A DNA stretch of 64,000 bases from Pannonibacter sp051860505 (lineage in GTDB: Bacteria > Pseudomonadota > Alphaproteobacteria > Rhizobiales > Stappiaceae), in assembly GCF_051860505.1 (NCBI RefSeq), contig NZ_JBHYDX010000006.1, forward strand, positions 62,001-126,000, written 5' to 3'. A program made the position numbers and the translations under genes. Within the stretch, counting starts at the first letter, position 1, and each line of letters starts with the position of its first letter. Shown one piece after another: positions 1 to 8,757 of the stretch. A model generated the notes under the pieces. That model saw nothing but the letters and a program-made list of their open reading frames with translations, had not been told where the DNA came from and made no database searches.

Positions 1-589
1 GGCGGATCTTGTCCCCTTCTTCGGTGCCGGCCGGGGTTCTCATGTCGACGCTCTTGCCGGAGGGCAGCGTCACGCGCGCCTTGCCGTCGCGGGCCAATTC
101 CTCGAGCGTGACTGCAAGCGTGATGTCGACCGTCTTGCCGGGCTGTGGCATGGACGAGCGCCCCGTGCCCGCGCTGCCGGCCCCTGCGGCCCCGGGCCCG
201 CGACGGGCGCCGAACCCACCGAGGATGTCATTCAGGATATCATCAAAGCCACCGCCTGCCGCACCGCCCGTCGGTCCGCCCGAGGCGCGGAAGCCGCGTG
301 TGCTTCCGGCTTCGCGGAACGGATCGAAGTCTGAAAAGCCTTCGAAGCCGTGCGCCTGGAACTTCGGCTTGCCATCAGCATCGATTTCGCCGCGGTCGAA
401 CTTGGGCCGTTTGTCCTTGTCGCCGAGGATCTCATAGGCCTGATTGATTTCGGAAAACCGGGACTGAGCCTCCGGATTGTTGGCATTCTGATCCGGATGG
501 TACTGTTTTGCGAGCTTGCGGAAGGCTCGCTTGATGTCCTGTTCGGTCGCCGACTTGGGTACGCCAAGCACGGAGTAGGGATCGCGCAT
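1..589 (-). CDS. J-domain (DnaJ/CbpA-type) co-chaperone, 3' part outside window
   Basis: This is the N-terminal 196 residues of a DnaJ-class co-chaperone; the frame stays open to the first base of the window, so the C-terminus is missing. The start ATG is at 587-589 and opens with MRDPYSVLGVPKSA, typical of a J domain. The HPD tripeptide that stimulates Hsp70 ATPase is at residues 31-33. A Gly-rich linker follows around residues 90-130, then the beginning of a substrate-binding domain that ends at the edge with TPAGTEEGDKIR. No zinc-finger cysteines are seen before the edge, so a CbpA-like (type B) protein is more likely than canonical DnaJ. It lies next to the surface lipoprotein and pdxH, a neighbourhood I recall from other alphaproteobacteria. 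Confidence 0.9.
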   Translation of the reverse strand, partial: MRDPYSVLGVPKSATEQDIKRAFRKLAKQYHPDQNANNPEAQSRFSEINQAYEILGDKDKRPKFDRGEIDADGKPKFQAHGFEGFSDFDPFREAGSTRGFRASGGPTGGAAGGGFDDILNDILGGFGARRGPGAAGAGSAGTGRSSMPQPGKTVDITLAVTLEELARDGKARVTLPSGKSVDMRTPAGTEEGDKIR

Positions 590-728
590 GTGTGGTCCGC
601 TGTTGGGGCAGGTGCGCCGGGGGTCGGCGCAGGCGTCTGCCGGTCATACTATCGTGCCTGGAATATATGATGCGAGAAGCCGTTGTGCCAGATCAGGCTT
701 GTCCCGGACTGGTGCAATTCCCGCTGCG

Positions 729-1223
729 TCAGGTCTTGGCTTCCGCCAGATTGATCACCGCCATTTGCTGGCGCGCATCGCGGCAGGCATTGCCGTCATA
801 GGCCCGGACACCCTGGATGGTGTTGGCGGTGGTGCGGAAGGCGACACAGCCAAGCAGGTCCCGTCCTTCCGGGGTGAGCGCGATGATCGTGCCCGAATTG
901 CCGCTCGCCGGATTGAGCCAGGGGACATTGATCGCGTTGCCTGACGCTGGTGCGCTGGCAATGGCGAGGGCGATCAACTGCCGGTCTGTCGCATCGATGT
1001 CGGACGAAGGTGCCTGGGAACCGGTGCCGGACGGGTCCGTGGCCAGCCCGCTGCCTGCACTGTTGATGGAGCCTGTGACATCACTCATGTCGACCACATC
1101 GCTGGTCGCAAGTGGCCCGCTAATCTGGGCGCAGGCTCCAAGACCAATGTTGACCGACAAAAACGTCGCAAGCAGCCCGAGACGCTTGGAAAGCAATCCC
1201 GGATATGGAAGGTTACGCATCAC
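729..1223 (-). CDS. Surface-antigen-like lipoprotein (RT0821/Lpp0805 type)
   Basis: A 164-residue secreted protein. The N-terminus is a lipoprotein signal with a lipobox ending in LGAC, lipidated Cys at residue 31. A low-complexity Ser/Gly/Asp linker (about 40-75) leads to a C-terminal domain with WLNPASGNSGTI, a GRDLLGC segment, and a conserved-looking DGNAC segment. That pattern fits the 17 kDa surface antigen / RT0821 family, whose molecular role is not established. It is divergent from pdxH with only 75 bases between the genes. Start at either of the two adjacent ATGs. Confidence 0.75.
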   Translation of the reverse strand: MMRNLPYPGLLSKRLGLLATFLSVNIGLGACAQISGPLATSDVVDMSDVTGSINSAGSGLATDPSGTGSQAPSSDIDATDRQLIALAIASAPASGNAINVPWLNPASGNSGTIIALTPEGRDLLGCVAFRTTANTIQGVRAYDGNACRDARQQMAVINLAEAKT

Positions 1224-1298
1224 CTAGGGCCCTTCTCACCCGGATCACGCCGCCCCGACGGCCACCGGATACCCCACCCAGACCAGCCGACAGAGCCA

Positions 1299-1937
1299 AT
1301 GACCCAGAGTGATGACACTTCCTCAAAAGACTTAACAAACGGTGATTTCACGGAAGTAGCGGAGCCATTTGAGCTTTTTGCCAAATGGCTTGCCGATGCC
1401 GAGCCCAAGGAGATCAACGACGCCAACGCGGTGGCTCTTGCCACGGTTGATCCGGACGGGCTGCCGAACGTCCGGATGGTGCTGCTGAAGGGCTTCGATG
1501 AACGAGGCTTCGTCTTCTATACCAACCTGGAAAGTGCAAAGGGCCGTGAACTGCTGTCGGCCCGCAAGGCCGCGCTGTGCTTCCATTGGAAGTCGCTGCG
1601 CCGGCAGGTCCGGGTGCGCGGACTGGTCGACCTCGTCAGCGATGCGGAGGCGGATGAGTATTATCAGTCGCGCGCCCGAGGCAGTCGCATCGGTGCCTGG
1701 GCGTCGAAGCAGTCACGCCCGCTCGAAAGCCGATTTGCGCTGGAAAAGGAAGTGGCGCGCTACACGGCCAAGTTCGGCATTGGCGACATTCCGCGTCCCG
1801 ACCACTGGACCGGCCTCAGGATCACGCCGCTGGAGATCGAGTTCTGGCACGATCGCCCGTTCCGGCTGCATGACCGGGTCCGCTTTACCCGCCCGAGCGG
1901 GGATGACGCCTGGGACAAGGCGCGCCTCTATCCCTGA
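1299..1937 (+). CDS. pdxH: Pyridoxamine 5'-phosphate oxidase
   Basis: A 212-residue FMN-dependent oxidase converting pyridoxamine or pyridoxine 5'-phosphate to pyridoxal 5'-phosphate, the last step of vitamin B6 synthesis and salvage. Family signatures are visible: VALATVDPDGLPNVRMVLLK near residues 46-65, the GFVFYTNLESAKG segment, a substrate-binding region with SRIGAWASKQS, and the C-terminal FWHDRPFRLHDR plus RLYP ending. Length matches the family. It is transcribed divergently from the surface lipoprotein. Cytosolic homodimer by homology. Confidence 0.95.
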   Translation: MTQSDDTSSKDLTNGDFTEVAEPFELFAKWLADAEPKEINDANAVALATVDPDGLPNVRMVLLKGFDERGFVFYTNLESAKGRELLSARKAALCFHWKSLRRQVRVRGLVDLVSDAEADEYYQSRARGSRIGAWASKQSRPLESRFALEKEVARYTAKFGIGDIPRPDHWTGLRITPLEIEFWHDRPFRLHDRVRFTRPSGDDAWDKARLYP

Positions 1938-1970
1938 CAACCCGGCCGAAGCTGCTCGGTCCCTGCGGTC

Positions 1971-2945
1971 TCAGAGCAGTTTCTTCATGCGGAAATAGAG
2001 GAAGGTAAGGCCGACCGAGACCACCATCAGGCCGAGCGAATAGGGATAGCCATACTCCCACTTCAGCTCGGGCATGCCCTCGAAGTTCATGCCGTAGATC
2101 GAGGCGATCAGGGTCGGCGGCATGAAGATGACGGCAAGAACCGAGAAGATCTTGATGATCTGGTTCTGCTCCAGATTGACGAGGCCGACAGTCGCGTCCA
2201 GCAGGAAGCTCAGTTTGGTGTCGAGTGCGTCGGCATGTTCCTTGATCGACTGGATGTCACGGCCGTAGGTCTTGCAGGCGGCGGTCTGTTCATCGGTCAG
2301 GCCGACCCGCTGCGCCCTGCTGGCAAGAAACAGGAACAGGCGCAGCAGGCTGGCGCAGACGTCATGCATGCGGGCAACCTGCAGGCCGATGCGGCCTTGC
2401 ATGCGGATTGCGGCGCGATAGGTGTCAGCCTTGCGTGAACTCAGCCCTTCCTCGAACACCTTGACCGACATCTTGTCGAAGGAATCTGACGCTTCCTCCA
2501 GCACATCGGCGCAGCGATCGATGATGATGTCGAGCATCACGAAAAGAACCCCCGGTCCATTGCGAGGAATGGTGGGATCACTTTGCACTTTGCGGGAACA
2601 ATTGACGATCGACTGCGGCTCACCATAGCGCACGGTGACCAGGCGCTTGGCGCTGAGGACGAAGGTGACGGAGGAGAGCTTTGGGTCCGGCGTGCGCGCT
2701 GCCATCGGCAGCAGGCCTGTCATGACAATGGCCCCTGGCTCGTCATAAAGCCGCTCGGATGTCTCGATGGAAGCGATTTCCTCGCGGGTCGGGATCTCGG
2801 CCCCCATCATGTGCTCGGCGGCAAGCTGTTCCTCGTGGGTCGGGTTGAACAGGTCGATCCAGACCGCCGTCATCGGAATGTTGCCGCCGGAGGGAACCTC
2901 TGATCGGGCAAAGCCGTTTGTGGTCGGCGTATAGACGATGATCAT
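1971..2945 (-). CDS. corA: CorA-type divalent cation (Mg2+/Co2+) transporter
   Basis: A 324-residue membrane transporter. A long cytosolic N-terminal domain is followed by two C-terminal transmembrane helices. The pore signature GMN is at residues 285-287 (context YGMNFEGMPELKWEYGYPYS), and the chain ends in the short basic tail RMKKLL. I place the start at the ATG at 2945 (MIIVYTPTTNG), which has GGAG and AGGG just upstream. An in-frame extension to 3008 exists but adds residues unlike the family. A separate 41-residue ORF with its own terminator-like hairpin lies just upstream on the same strand. Confidence 0.9.
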   Translation of the reverse strand: MIIVYTPTTNGFARSEVPSGGNIPMTAVWIDLFNPTHEEQLAAEHMMGAEIPTREEIASIETSERLYDEPGAIVMTGLLPMAARTPDPKLSSVTFVLSAKRLVTVRYGEPQSIVNCSRKVQSDPTIPRNGPGVLFVMLDIIIDRCADVLEEASDSFDKMSVKVFEEGLSSRKADTYRAAIRMQGRIGLQVARMHDVCASLLRLFLFLASRAQRVGLTDEQTAACKTYGRDIQSIKEHADALDTKLSFLLDATVGLVNLEQNQIIKIFSVLAVIFMPPTLIASIYGMNFEGMPELKWEYGYPYSLGLMVVSVGLTFLYFRMKKLL

Positions 2946-3039
2946 GTCCCTGGCTCCGCCGGCAATATCAACTTGCCGGACCATGCCATGGGAACAGACT
3001 TCCGCCAAGCCGAAGTTATTGATTTGTCAGCAAAGTAAA

Positions 3040-3067
3040 GGGAGGGGCTGTTGGCGCGCAGCCCTCC
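3040..3067 (-). terminator. Hairpin after the 41-residue ORF
   Basis: Inverted repeat with arms of about nine pairs (GGAGGGGCTG against CAGCCCTCC with one bulged G) and an eight-base loop. On the minus strand it is followed by CCTTTACTTTG, a weak T-rich tract, about 50 bases beyond the small ORF stop. It could end that transcript before corA. Confidence 0.5.
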
Positions 3068-3096
3068 GGCGCAGGCAGCGGACTGCCTGGCGCCGG
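3066..3096. repeat. Strong stem-loop next to the terminator
   Basis: Arms CCGGCGCAGGCAG and CTGCCTGGCGCCGG form about 13 pairs with one bulge around a CGGA tetraloop. It lies directly between the 41-residue ORF stop and the following hairpin, so the two stems together probably form the 3' end of the small transcript. Confidence 0.5.
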
Positions 3097-3113
3097 GGCA
3101 GTTGCAAGGCCGG

Positions 3114-3239
3114 TTAGCGCTTGGCGGTCCCGGCAGACTTCACGCACATGGCAGCCGATACGGCCTGAATAGCGACAGGCTTGTATTGTTGCACGAGGTT
3201 CGGGGCAGTCTCTGGTTTCTTCTCGGTTGCGCTCGACAT
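3114..3239 (-). CDS. Small 41-residue protein of unknown function
   Basis: A short frame starting ATG at 3237-3239 and ending TAA at 3114-3116. The product begins MSSATEKKPETAPNLVQQYK, continues PVAIQAVSAAMCVKSAGTAK and ends in R. The central segment QYKPVAIQAVSAA looks like a small conserved helix rather than random translation, and I recall similar short hypothetical proteins in rhizobial genomes, but I cannot verify that. A GGA lies 10-12 bases upstream, and two stem-loops follow the stop, as expected for a real short gene. It has a single Cys (residue 32) and no signal peptide or membrane segment. Function unknown. Confidence 0.6.
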   Translation of the reverse strand: MSSATEKKPETAPNLVQQYKPVAIQAVSAAMCVKSAGTAKR

Positions 3240-3849
3240 GAACGAATATCCGGTTAGGGGGCGTTGACAGGAGAACTGCTGCGCTTCGATTGCGGCGGCC
3301 TTATGGCCAGCGCTTCGGGCGCGTGTTTCTTTTGCAGTGCAAACTACTGAAAATTAACACGGATCCCAAGCTTCACACGGTAGAGGTGACGCTTGGTTAA
3401 CTCATACTCTCAAGCAAAGCCGGCGAAAAGAGTGAAACAGCGACATCGGCTTGAACTTTCGTGACAGAACGTCTCCGTTGCGTGACCAGCGGCACGTTCC
3501 CGGGCGCTTGAACAATTCATGTGTCCATTCGTGGTCTTGTCTTGCCGGAGTTCCGCCGGTTCTTTGCAAAGGGCATCGTCATGTGGATCGAGGCGCCAAA
3601 TGGCCGCGCAAGGAGCAGTATCCACGAGCTTGTGTTGTTCTCAGCCCTGTTGACGCGGCGAATCGTCTGCATGGGCTTGCGCAATTGCAATGGGCGTGGC
3701 TGTTTCCCTTACCCGGCGGATGAATCGTCGGTGCCTGACGTCACCGGAGCCGTGGCCGCTCTCAAGCGCCCAAAGCCGGTCCGTGGCAGCAGGGAACACG
3801 AAGACGATGCGGCGGCCGGTCACAGGACCCGCCGCCCCGGAGACGGTTC
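3240..3849. other. 610-base gap without a convincing gene
   Basis: Between the 41-residue ORF and the HAD phosphatase. Several overlapping frames of 60-110 codons exist on both strands, but none has a recognisable domain or a good ribosome-binding site. A TTGACA-like hexamer near 3266 and TTAAC elements near 3353 and 3397 are present without matching partners. It must hold the promoter for the leftward small gene and probably the one for the HAD gene. Confidence 0.5.
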
Positions 3850-4575
3850 ATGAGTGCACGCCCGCAGACGGCGATCAAGGCGATCCTCTTTGACAAGGAT
3901 GGCACCCTCATCGATTTCCAGCAAACCTGGTCACCTGCATTCGGTCGCCTGCTCGAGACAATGGCCGAAGGTGATGTTGTCCTGAAAGGGGAACTTGCCC
4001 GCATCAGCGGTTTCGACCTGAAAGAAGGGCTGTTCGACCCGAACTCGCCCTTTGTCGCTGGCGCAAATGATACCGTGCTGGATGAGTGGGCCCGCGTGCT
4101 CGGCGTGTCGGACACCCGGGCGTTGCTGATGGAGATGGAAGCACATCTCTTCCGCTTTGGCCTTGAAAGCCTTGCCCCGTTTGCAACGCTCGAACCCACG
4201 ATCCGCACGTTGCACGCAGCCGGCTATGTCCTCGGCATCGCGACCAATGATACGGAAGCCGCCGCCCGCGCCCAGATGGAAGCGCTCGGCCTCAGCGACT
4301 GCTTTGCCCATGTCTTCGGCTATGACAGTGGCCATGGCCCGAAGCCTGAGCCGGGCATGATCCTGGCCTTCAGCCGGGAGACCGGCCTGGCGCCGCATGA
4401 GATCGCCCTGGTCGGCGACAGCCTGCACGACATGCACGCTGGCCGAAATGCCGGTGTGCGCCGCGTTGCCGTCACAACCGGCACTGTAGGCGCGTCTGTT
4501 CTGGCGCCACATGCCGACCATGTTTTTGATGGTCTTGATGATCTTCTCGACTGGCTTGATCGAATGGAAGCCTGA
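3850..4575 (+). CDS. HAD-superfamily phosphatase (phosphoglycolate phosphatase-like)
   Basis: A 241-residue cytosolic hydrolase. Motif I is AILFDKDGTLID, with nucleophile Asp15 and acid/base Asp17. Motif II is the Thr in GIATNDTEAAA, motif III Lys is in GPKPEPGMI, and motif IV is LVGDSLHDMHAG. An alpha-helical cap (roughly 25-85) places it in the subclass IA group with phosphoglycolate phosphatase, but the substrate cannot be told from sequence. The ATG follows GGAGACGGTTC. The DUF1499 gene follows on the same strand. Confidence 0.85.
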   Translation: MSARPQTAIKAILFDKDGTLIDFQQTWSPAFGRLLETMAEGDVVLKGELARISGFDLKEGLFDPNSPFVAGANDTVLDEWARVLGVSDTRALLMEMEAHLFRFGLESLAPFATLEPTIRTLHAAGYVLGIATNDTEAAARAQMEALGLSDCFAHVFGYDSGHGPKPEPGMILAFSRETGLAPHEIALVGDSLHDMHAGRNAGVRRVAVTTGTVGASVLAPHADHVFDGLDDLLDWLDRMEA

Positions 4576-4657
4576 TCCGCCGGCCCTTCTGTCTGGTATT
4601 TGCCCAACGTTCGGCTAGGATGCGCCCTTGCAGGCTCAGGCAGCCGGAGGGGGCCGA

Positions 4658-5614
4658 TTGCGCAAGAGATATCCAGTCCGCCGTTCCGAACTGGCACGTG
4701 CCGCCCGCTTCATCGCGGCGCTTGGCATGCCGACTTTGCTGGCGGGCGTTCTGGCCCATCGGGCCGGCGTTATTGGCGCGCAGGACCTGGCCAATACGCT
4801 TCTGGCTGCCGTCGTTCTCGGCCTCACCGGTGTCGCGATGAGTTGCATCGCGATTACGAACTGGTGGAACAGGGGGGGGATCGGTGTTGCCGATGCCGTC
4901 CGTGGCCTGTTCTATGGTCTGATCATGCTTGCTCCTGCAGGCGCTGTGCTGGCCGCCACCGCAGCATTTCCGCCGCTGACCGATGTCAGCACCGATCTGC
5001 GTGATCCGCCTTCGTTTGCAGGCGAGCGTGCGACCCAAAGCGCCGCCGCCGCCGTCCGCGAAGAACTGCAGCGTGTTGCCTATCCGGATATCGTCTCCCG
5101 GCGCTTCCGCATCAGTCCGTCAGATCTGCATGCGGCGGTCCTCAAGGTCATTGAAAAGGAACGATGGACTGTCCTTGCCGAACTGCCGCCGGACATGCGG
5201 GACGCGCCGACCCTGATTGAAGCCAAGACACATGTGCCGGTGGTGGCAATTGCGAGCGACCTGACCATCCGGGTTCGCCCGGACCGCACAGGCGCATTGC
5301 TTGATGTCAGGGCGCGGAGTGAATTGCCGACCCATGATCTCGGGCTTAACGCCTGGCGCATTCGCGGGTTTTACCGGGCTCTCGACGAGACCTTGACCGA
5401 AGCCTATGGCGACATCGCAAAGCTCACAGTGACGGCGGAGGAGGCGGCTGCCACTGTGGTGGAAGAACTGCCTTTGCTCACCGGAGAGCCGCAGTCCGCT
5501 GGAGCAGGAGCCGTGCCCTTGCCGTCGATGAAGCCGGCGGCAGTGCCGCCAGTCCCTGGGGCCCTGCCTGGTGAGTTCGACGAGATTTACGAGGAAGACC
5601 TGCCGCAGGGGTGA
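4658..5614 (+). CDS. DUF1499 protein with N-terminal membrane region
   Basis: About 318 residues. The N-terminal third holds three hydrophobic segments (approximately 14-35, 45-67 and 83-103). The remainder, from RATQSAAAAVREEL on, matches the DUF1499 layout (YPDIVSRRF, AAVLKVIEK, VRPDRTGALLDVRARS). A Pro-rich acidic tail ends the protein. Function unknown; the family is membrane-associated. I choose the TTG at 4658 because GGAGGG lies just upstream and the product then starts MRKRYPVRR. An in-frame alternative at 4628 adds ten residues. Confidence 0.75.
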   Translation: MRKRYPVRRSELARAARFIAALGMPTLLAGVLAHRAGVIGAQDLANTLLAAVVLGLTGVAMSCIAITNWWNRGGIGVADAVRGLFYGLIMLAPAGAVLAATAAFPPLTDVSTDLRDPPSFAGERATQSAAAAVREELQRVAYPDIVSRRFRISPSDLHAAVLKVIEKERWTVLAELPPDMRDAPTLIEAKTHVPVVAIASDLTIRVRPDRTGALLDVRARSELPTHDLGLNAWRIRGFYRALDETLTEAYGDIAKLTVTAEEAAATVVEELPLLTGEPQSAGAGAVPLPSMKPAAVPPVPGALPGEFDEIYEEDLPQG

Positions 5615-5622
5615 CTGAGGCG

Positions 5623-6534
5623 TCATTCGGCTCTGATGTAGTGGTCCGACAGACCGCCGTCGTGGCCAGGTTGAACCAGACCCAGTGCGATCAGGCGCTC
5701 CAGTTGTGCAAGCACCGACAGGGCCGCTGCGCCCTTCAGGGATGACTCAAGGCCGACATAGACAGCATCCACGATCTGCGGAACCGACAGGGGAACGTCG
5801 CCAAGGACGGCAAGGACTGCGGCCTCCCGCCGAAGCCTGTGGTCTTTCAGGGCTGCCACATAGTCATGCGCCGCGCGCAGCATGGTGCCATGTCCGGGAA
5901 GGTAGGTTGCCTCGGGGCGCTGCAGCAGGACATCGAGTGACTCCAGATAGTCCTGCATCGATCCGTCCGGTGGTGCAACGATGGATGTCGACCAGGCCAT
6001 GACGTGATCAGCGGAGAACAGGACATTCTCGTCCGGAAGGGCAAAGGCAAGGTGGTTTGCCGTGTGTCCTGGCGTTGCAACGGCGACGAACCGCCCGGAG
6101 GCAAGATGCAGTTCCGCCCCGTCGGCAAGTTCCTCATCCGCCCGGAACTCCCGGTCAGAACTGGCATCAAGCGGATTGATTTCCCCCAGTGCCAGATCGC
6201 GGGCGCTGTGATGCGGTCTGCAGCCGATGATCTTTGCTCCGGTGCGATGCGCCAGGGGGCGGGCAGCCGGTGAATGATCCTTGTGCGTGTGGCTGACGAG
6301 GATCGCGCTGATTCGCGCACCGCCGGCTGCCCGGAGAATAGCCGCGATGTGGGCGTCATCGTCAGGGCCTGGGTCGATTACGGCAAGATCCTGTGTTCCC
6401 ACGAGATAGGTGTTGGTGCCGTGAAAGGTGAAGGGGCCGGGATTGGCTGCGGTCAGCCGCCGGATGCCAGGCAGAACCTCAACAGCCGTGCCATAGGCGG
6501 GATCGAAATGAAGGTCGTGGACGAGCCTGGGCAT
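5623..6534 (-). CDS. MBL-fold metallo-hydrolase (LACTB2-like)
   Basis: A 303-residue metallo-beta-lactamase-fold hydrolase. The metal-binding signature is SHTHKDHS; further ligands lie in VATPGHTANHLAF, and SADHVMAW carries the bridging Asp. Near the N-terminus, NPGPFTFHGTNTYLVG is typical of the LACTB2-like group. A C-terminal winged-helix-like region follows LRREAAVLAVLGDVP. The start at 6534 has CCGGAG eight bases upstream. The open frame runs on to 6849, but that extension overlaps the divergent SRPBCC gene and shows no domain. Substrate unknown; endoribonuclease or thioester hydrolase are both possible by family. Confidence 0.85.
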   Translation of the reverse strand: MPRLVHDLHFDPAYGTAVEVLPGIRRLTAANPGPFTFHGTNTYLVGTQDLAVIDPGPDDDAHIAAILRAAGGARISAILVSHTHKDHSPAARPLAHRTGAKIIGCRPHHSARDLALGEINPLDASSDREFRADEELADGAELHLASGRFVAVATPGHTANHLAFALPDENVLFSADHVMAWSTSIVAPPDGSMQDYLESLDVLLQRPEATYLPGHGTMLRAAHDYVAALKDHRLRREAAVLAVLGDVPLSVPQIVDAVYVGLESSLKGAAALSVLAQLERLIALGLVQPGHDGGLSDHYIRAE

Positions 6535-6703
6535 CTGGGTCACTCCGGGGCGAAACGAGGCTGCCGACAACCGGAAAACCCGGTTGCCGGCCTGCGCCAT
6601 TGCCGAACTGCCGTGAATCGGTAATGTGCCTTGGTTAGGTTCGGGGCCTTGAAGACGCGCCCGTCTGGCGGGCCCGTGAACACGAAACCGGCGGCAATAG
6701 ACC

Positions 6704-7177
6704 ATGTCCAATCCCGAGCAGTCCATATCCCTTGAAGTCGTGTTACCGCTCGCCCGGCCACAAGCCTTTGAACTGGTGGTTGAGCGGTTCGCGGCCTGGT
6801 GGCCACGCGAATACACGTTTCTGGGTGACAGCCTCGATGATATCGGCATCGATCCCCACCTCGGCGGCCAATGCTACGAGCAGGACCGGGGCGGGACACG
6901 CATCGTCTGGGGCACCGTGCTGTCAATCGAGCAACCGCTGTATCTGCGCCTCGCCTGGCAGATTACGCCGGACCGCCAGACCATTGCCGATCCTGCGGCG
7001 GCCAGTCGCGTGATGATGTCCTTCCGCGAAGCAGGCGAGGCAACGCGGCTGGAACTGGTTCATACGGACTTCATCCGTCACGGCGAAAGTGCGGACAAGT
7101 ACCGGGCCCAGATGGCCTCACCGGCCGGTTGGCCGCTTTGCCTTGCCAGGTTGGCGGCGATGGCCAGGCGGCGCTGA
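6704..7177 (+). CDS. SRPBCC (AHSA1-like) ligand-binding domain protein
   Basis: A 157-residue single-domain cytosolic protein. It has the order expected for the START/Bet v1-like SRPBCC fold: an opening strand (ISLEVVLPLARPQAFELVV), then FAAWWP, LGGQCYEQ, and a strand with LRLAWQI. It closes with a long C-terminal helix around GWPLCLARLAAMARRR. Members of the AHSA1 branch bind hydrophobic ligands or Hsp90, but no specific role can be assigned. It is divergent from the MBL hydrolase. Confidence 0.75.
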   Translation: MSNPEQSISLEVVLPLARPQAFELVVERFAAWWPREYTFLGDSLDDIGIDPHLGGQCYEQDRGGTRIVWGTVLSIEQPLYLRLAWQITPDRQTIADPAAASRVMMSFREAGEATRLELVHTDFIRHGESADKYRAQMASPAGWPLCLARLAAMARRR

Positions 7178-7325
7178 GTCCAGACGCAGGATTTGGTGAG
7201 CCACCTTATTGCGCGCGTGTGGATTGACGGGGCAATTGTCGCGCAACTGACATCTGCGCTGTGTTATTTGGCCGGTTCAGTTTTGCACCAGTCTCAAGAG
7301 CCGGGAGGAGGCGCCGGAGAGTGCC

Positions 7326-8675
7326 ATGGCCGACAATACCGAAGTGACCGAACCTGCGCCGCGTAGCGGTCCTGTGGCGTCTCCCTTGCGCAGAGTTCTC
7401 GATGTAAAGTGGCTGCTGTTTGCTGTCCTGCTGTTGATGGGGCTTGCCGTCGCCGTTTATGGGGTGCCGGTTCCCGCTGTGCTCGCCGCTGCGGCACTGC
7501 TCCTGGTCATTGTCCTTGTCACGCCACGCCCCGGACTGCTGCCACCTGCAATCCTGCTGGATGACCGCCGCGAGCAAAGGCGCCTGTGGCCAGGCACCGG
7601 AATGAAGGTGACGGTGGATGCGCTGTCGATGCCCTGTTTCCTGGTCGATGGGCGCGGGATCACCCGCTATGTCAACACTGTGGCTCGGGCCCGCTACAGC
7701 GGCGTCAGGCCCGGAGATCCGGTGTCGTTCGGCCTGCGCGCGCCGTCGCTGCTCGAGGCCTTCGACCGGGCCCGCACCAACGGCACGGTGGAGCGGATCG
7801 AGTGGGCCGAAAAGGTGCCGACGGAATCCTGGTTCGAGGCCAGCATTGCACCGATCCACATGCCTGCGGCCAATGGCGCGACCGCAACCGGCGGCAATCC
7901 GGATTTCCTTCTGGTTGCCATCCGGGATCTGACCGAACAGCGCCGGCTTGAGCGGATGCGCACGGATTTCGTCGCCAACGCCAGCCATGAACTGCGCACA
8001 CCGCTGGCCTCCCTGACCGGCTTCATCGAGACGCTGCAGGGACCGGCCAAGGAAGATGCAGTGGCGCGGGAACGGTTTCTGGCCATCATGCTTGATCAGG
8101 CCAACCGGATGCGCCGGCTGATCGACGATATTCTCTCCCTGTCGCGGATCGAGCTCAAAGCCCATGTCCGGCCGGAAACGCAGGTCGACCTGGCCGAGAT
8201 CGTCCGGCACACGATGGATGCCCTTTCGCCGCTGGCACGGGAACTGGATCTCGAGATCGGCCTGACGGCTCCTGCCGGTGAAGTTCTCGTGCGCGGGGAT
8301 CGCGACGAACTCATCCAGGTTGCCGAGAACCTGATCGAGAATGGGTTGAAATACGGCAGCATCGGCAAGCGGATCGATATCTCGATCGAGACGGGCAAGC
8401 CGAGCGGCTGGTGTCTGGCGGTGAAGGATTACGGCGAAGGCATCGCGCCTGAACACCTGCCCCGTCTGACGGAGCGGTTCTACCGGGTCGATGTCGCATC
8501 GAGCCGGGCAATGAAGGGCACCGGCCTGGGGCTCGCCATCGTCAAGCATATCCTGACCCGGCACAGGGCGCGGCTGGATATTGACAGCCGACCAGGCGAA
8601 GGGGCCCGGTTTGCTGTTACCTTTCCAGAACCTGTGCCGCCGGCGGACAGACCGTCGGGTCGCATTGCCGGCTAA
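7326..8675 (+). CDS. phoR: Phosphate-regulon sensor histidine kinase PhoR
   Basis: A 449-residue membrane histidine kinase. Two hydrophobic stretches (about 28-48 and 52-65) are followed by a PAS-like region with the conserved opening VDALSMPCFLVDGRGI. The HisKA box NASHELRTPLASL holds the phospho-acceptor His221. N, G1 and G2 boxes of the HATPase domain are visible as AENLIENGLKYG, KDYGEGIAPEHL and GTGLGLAIVKHIL. It would phosphorylate PhoB at low phosphate. GGAGAG lies seven bases before the ATG. It heads the pst cluster whose last gene encodes PhoB. Confidence 0.95.
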   Translation: MADNTEVTEPAPRSGPVASPLRRVLDVKWLLFAVLLLMGLAVAVYGVPVPAVLAAAALLLVIVLVTPRPGLLPPAILLDDRREQRRLWPGTGMKVTVDALSMPCFLVDGRGITRYVNTVARARYSGVRPGDPVSFGLRAPSLLEAFDRARTNGTVERIEWAEKVPTESWFEASIAPIHMPAANGATATGGNPDFLLVAIRDLTEQRRLERMRTDFVANASHELRTPLASLTGFIETLQGPAKEDAVARERFLAIMLDQANRMRRLIDDILSLSRIELKAHVRPETQVDLAEIVRHTMDALSPLARELDLEIGLTAPAGEVLVRGDRDELIQVAENLIENGLKYGSIGKRIDISIETGKPSGWCLAVKDYGEGIAPEHLPRLTERFYRVDVASSRAMKGTGLGLAIVKHILTRHRARLDIDSRPGEGARFAVTFPEPVPPADRPSGRIAG

Positions 8676-8690
8676 GAGAAGCGCGCCGCT

Positions 8691-8708
8691 TTGTCACATT
8701 AGTCTCAA
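8691..8708 (+). promoter_or_regulatory. Putative Pho box before pstS1
   Basis: TTGTCACATTAGTCTCAA has the 7-4-7 layout of a PhoB site: TTGTCAC agrees well with the consensus CTGTCAT, and the second heptamer GTCTCAA is a weaker match. It lies about 50 bases before the pstS1 start codon, right after phoR. Confidence 0.55.
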
Positions 8709-8757
8709 CGAGTTGCGATATCTGTCTGGCAAGGGCAATGGCAGACAGGAGTGTGGG

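Noticed and set aside
3521..3853. 110-codon frame ahead of the HAD gene
   Set aside because: No domain, overlaps the HAD start, no ribosome-binding site.
6534..6849. N-terminal extension of the MBL hydrolase frame
   Set aside because: Overlaps the divergent SRPBCC gene start, low-quality residues, and a good internal start exists at 6534.
7206..8564. 452-codon open frame antisense to phoR
   Set aside because: It mirrors the phoR codon pattern and has no domain; phoR has full kinase motifs.
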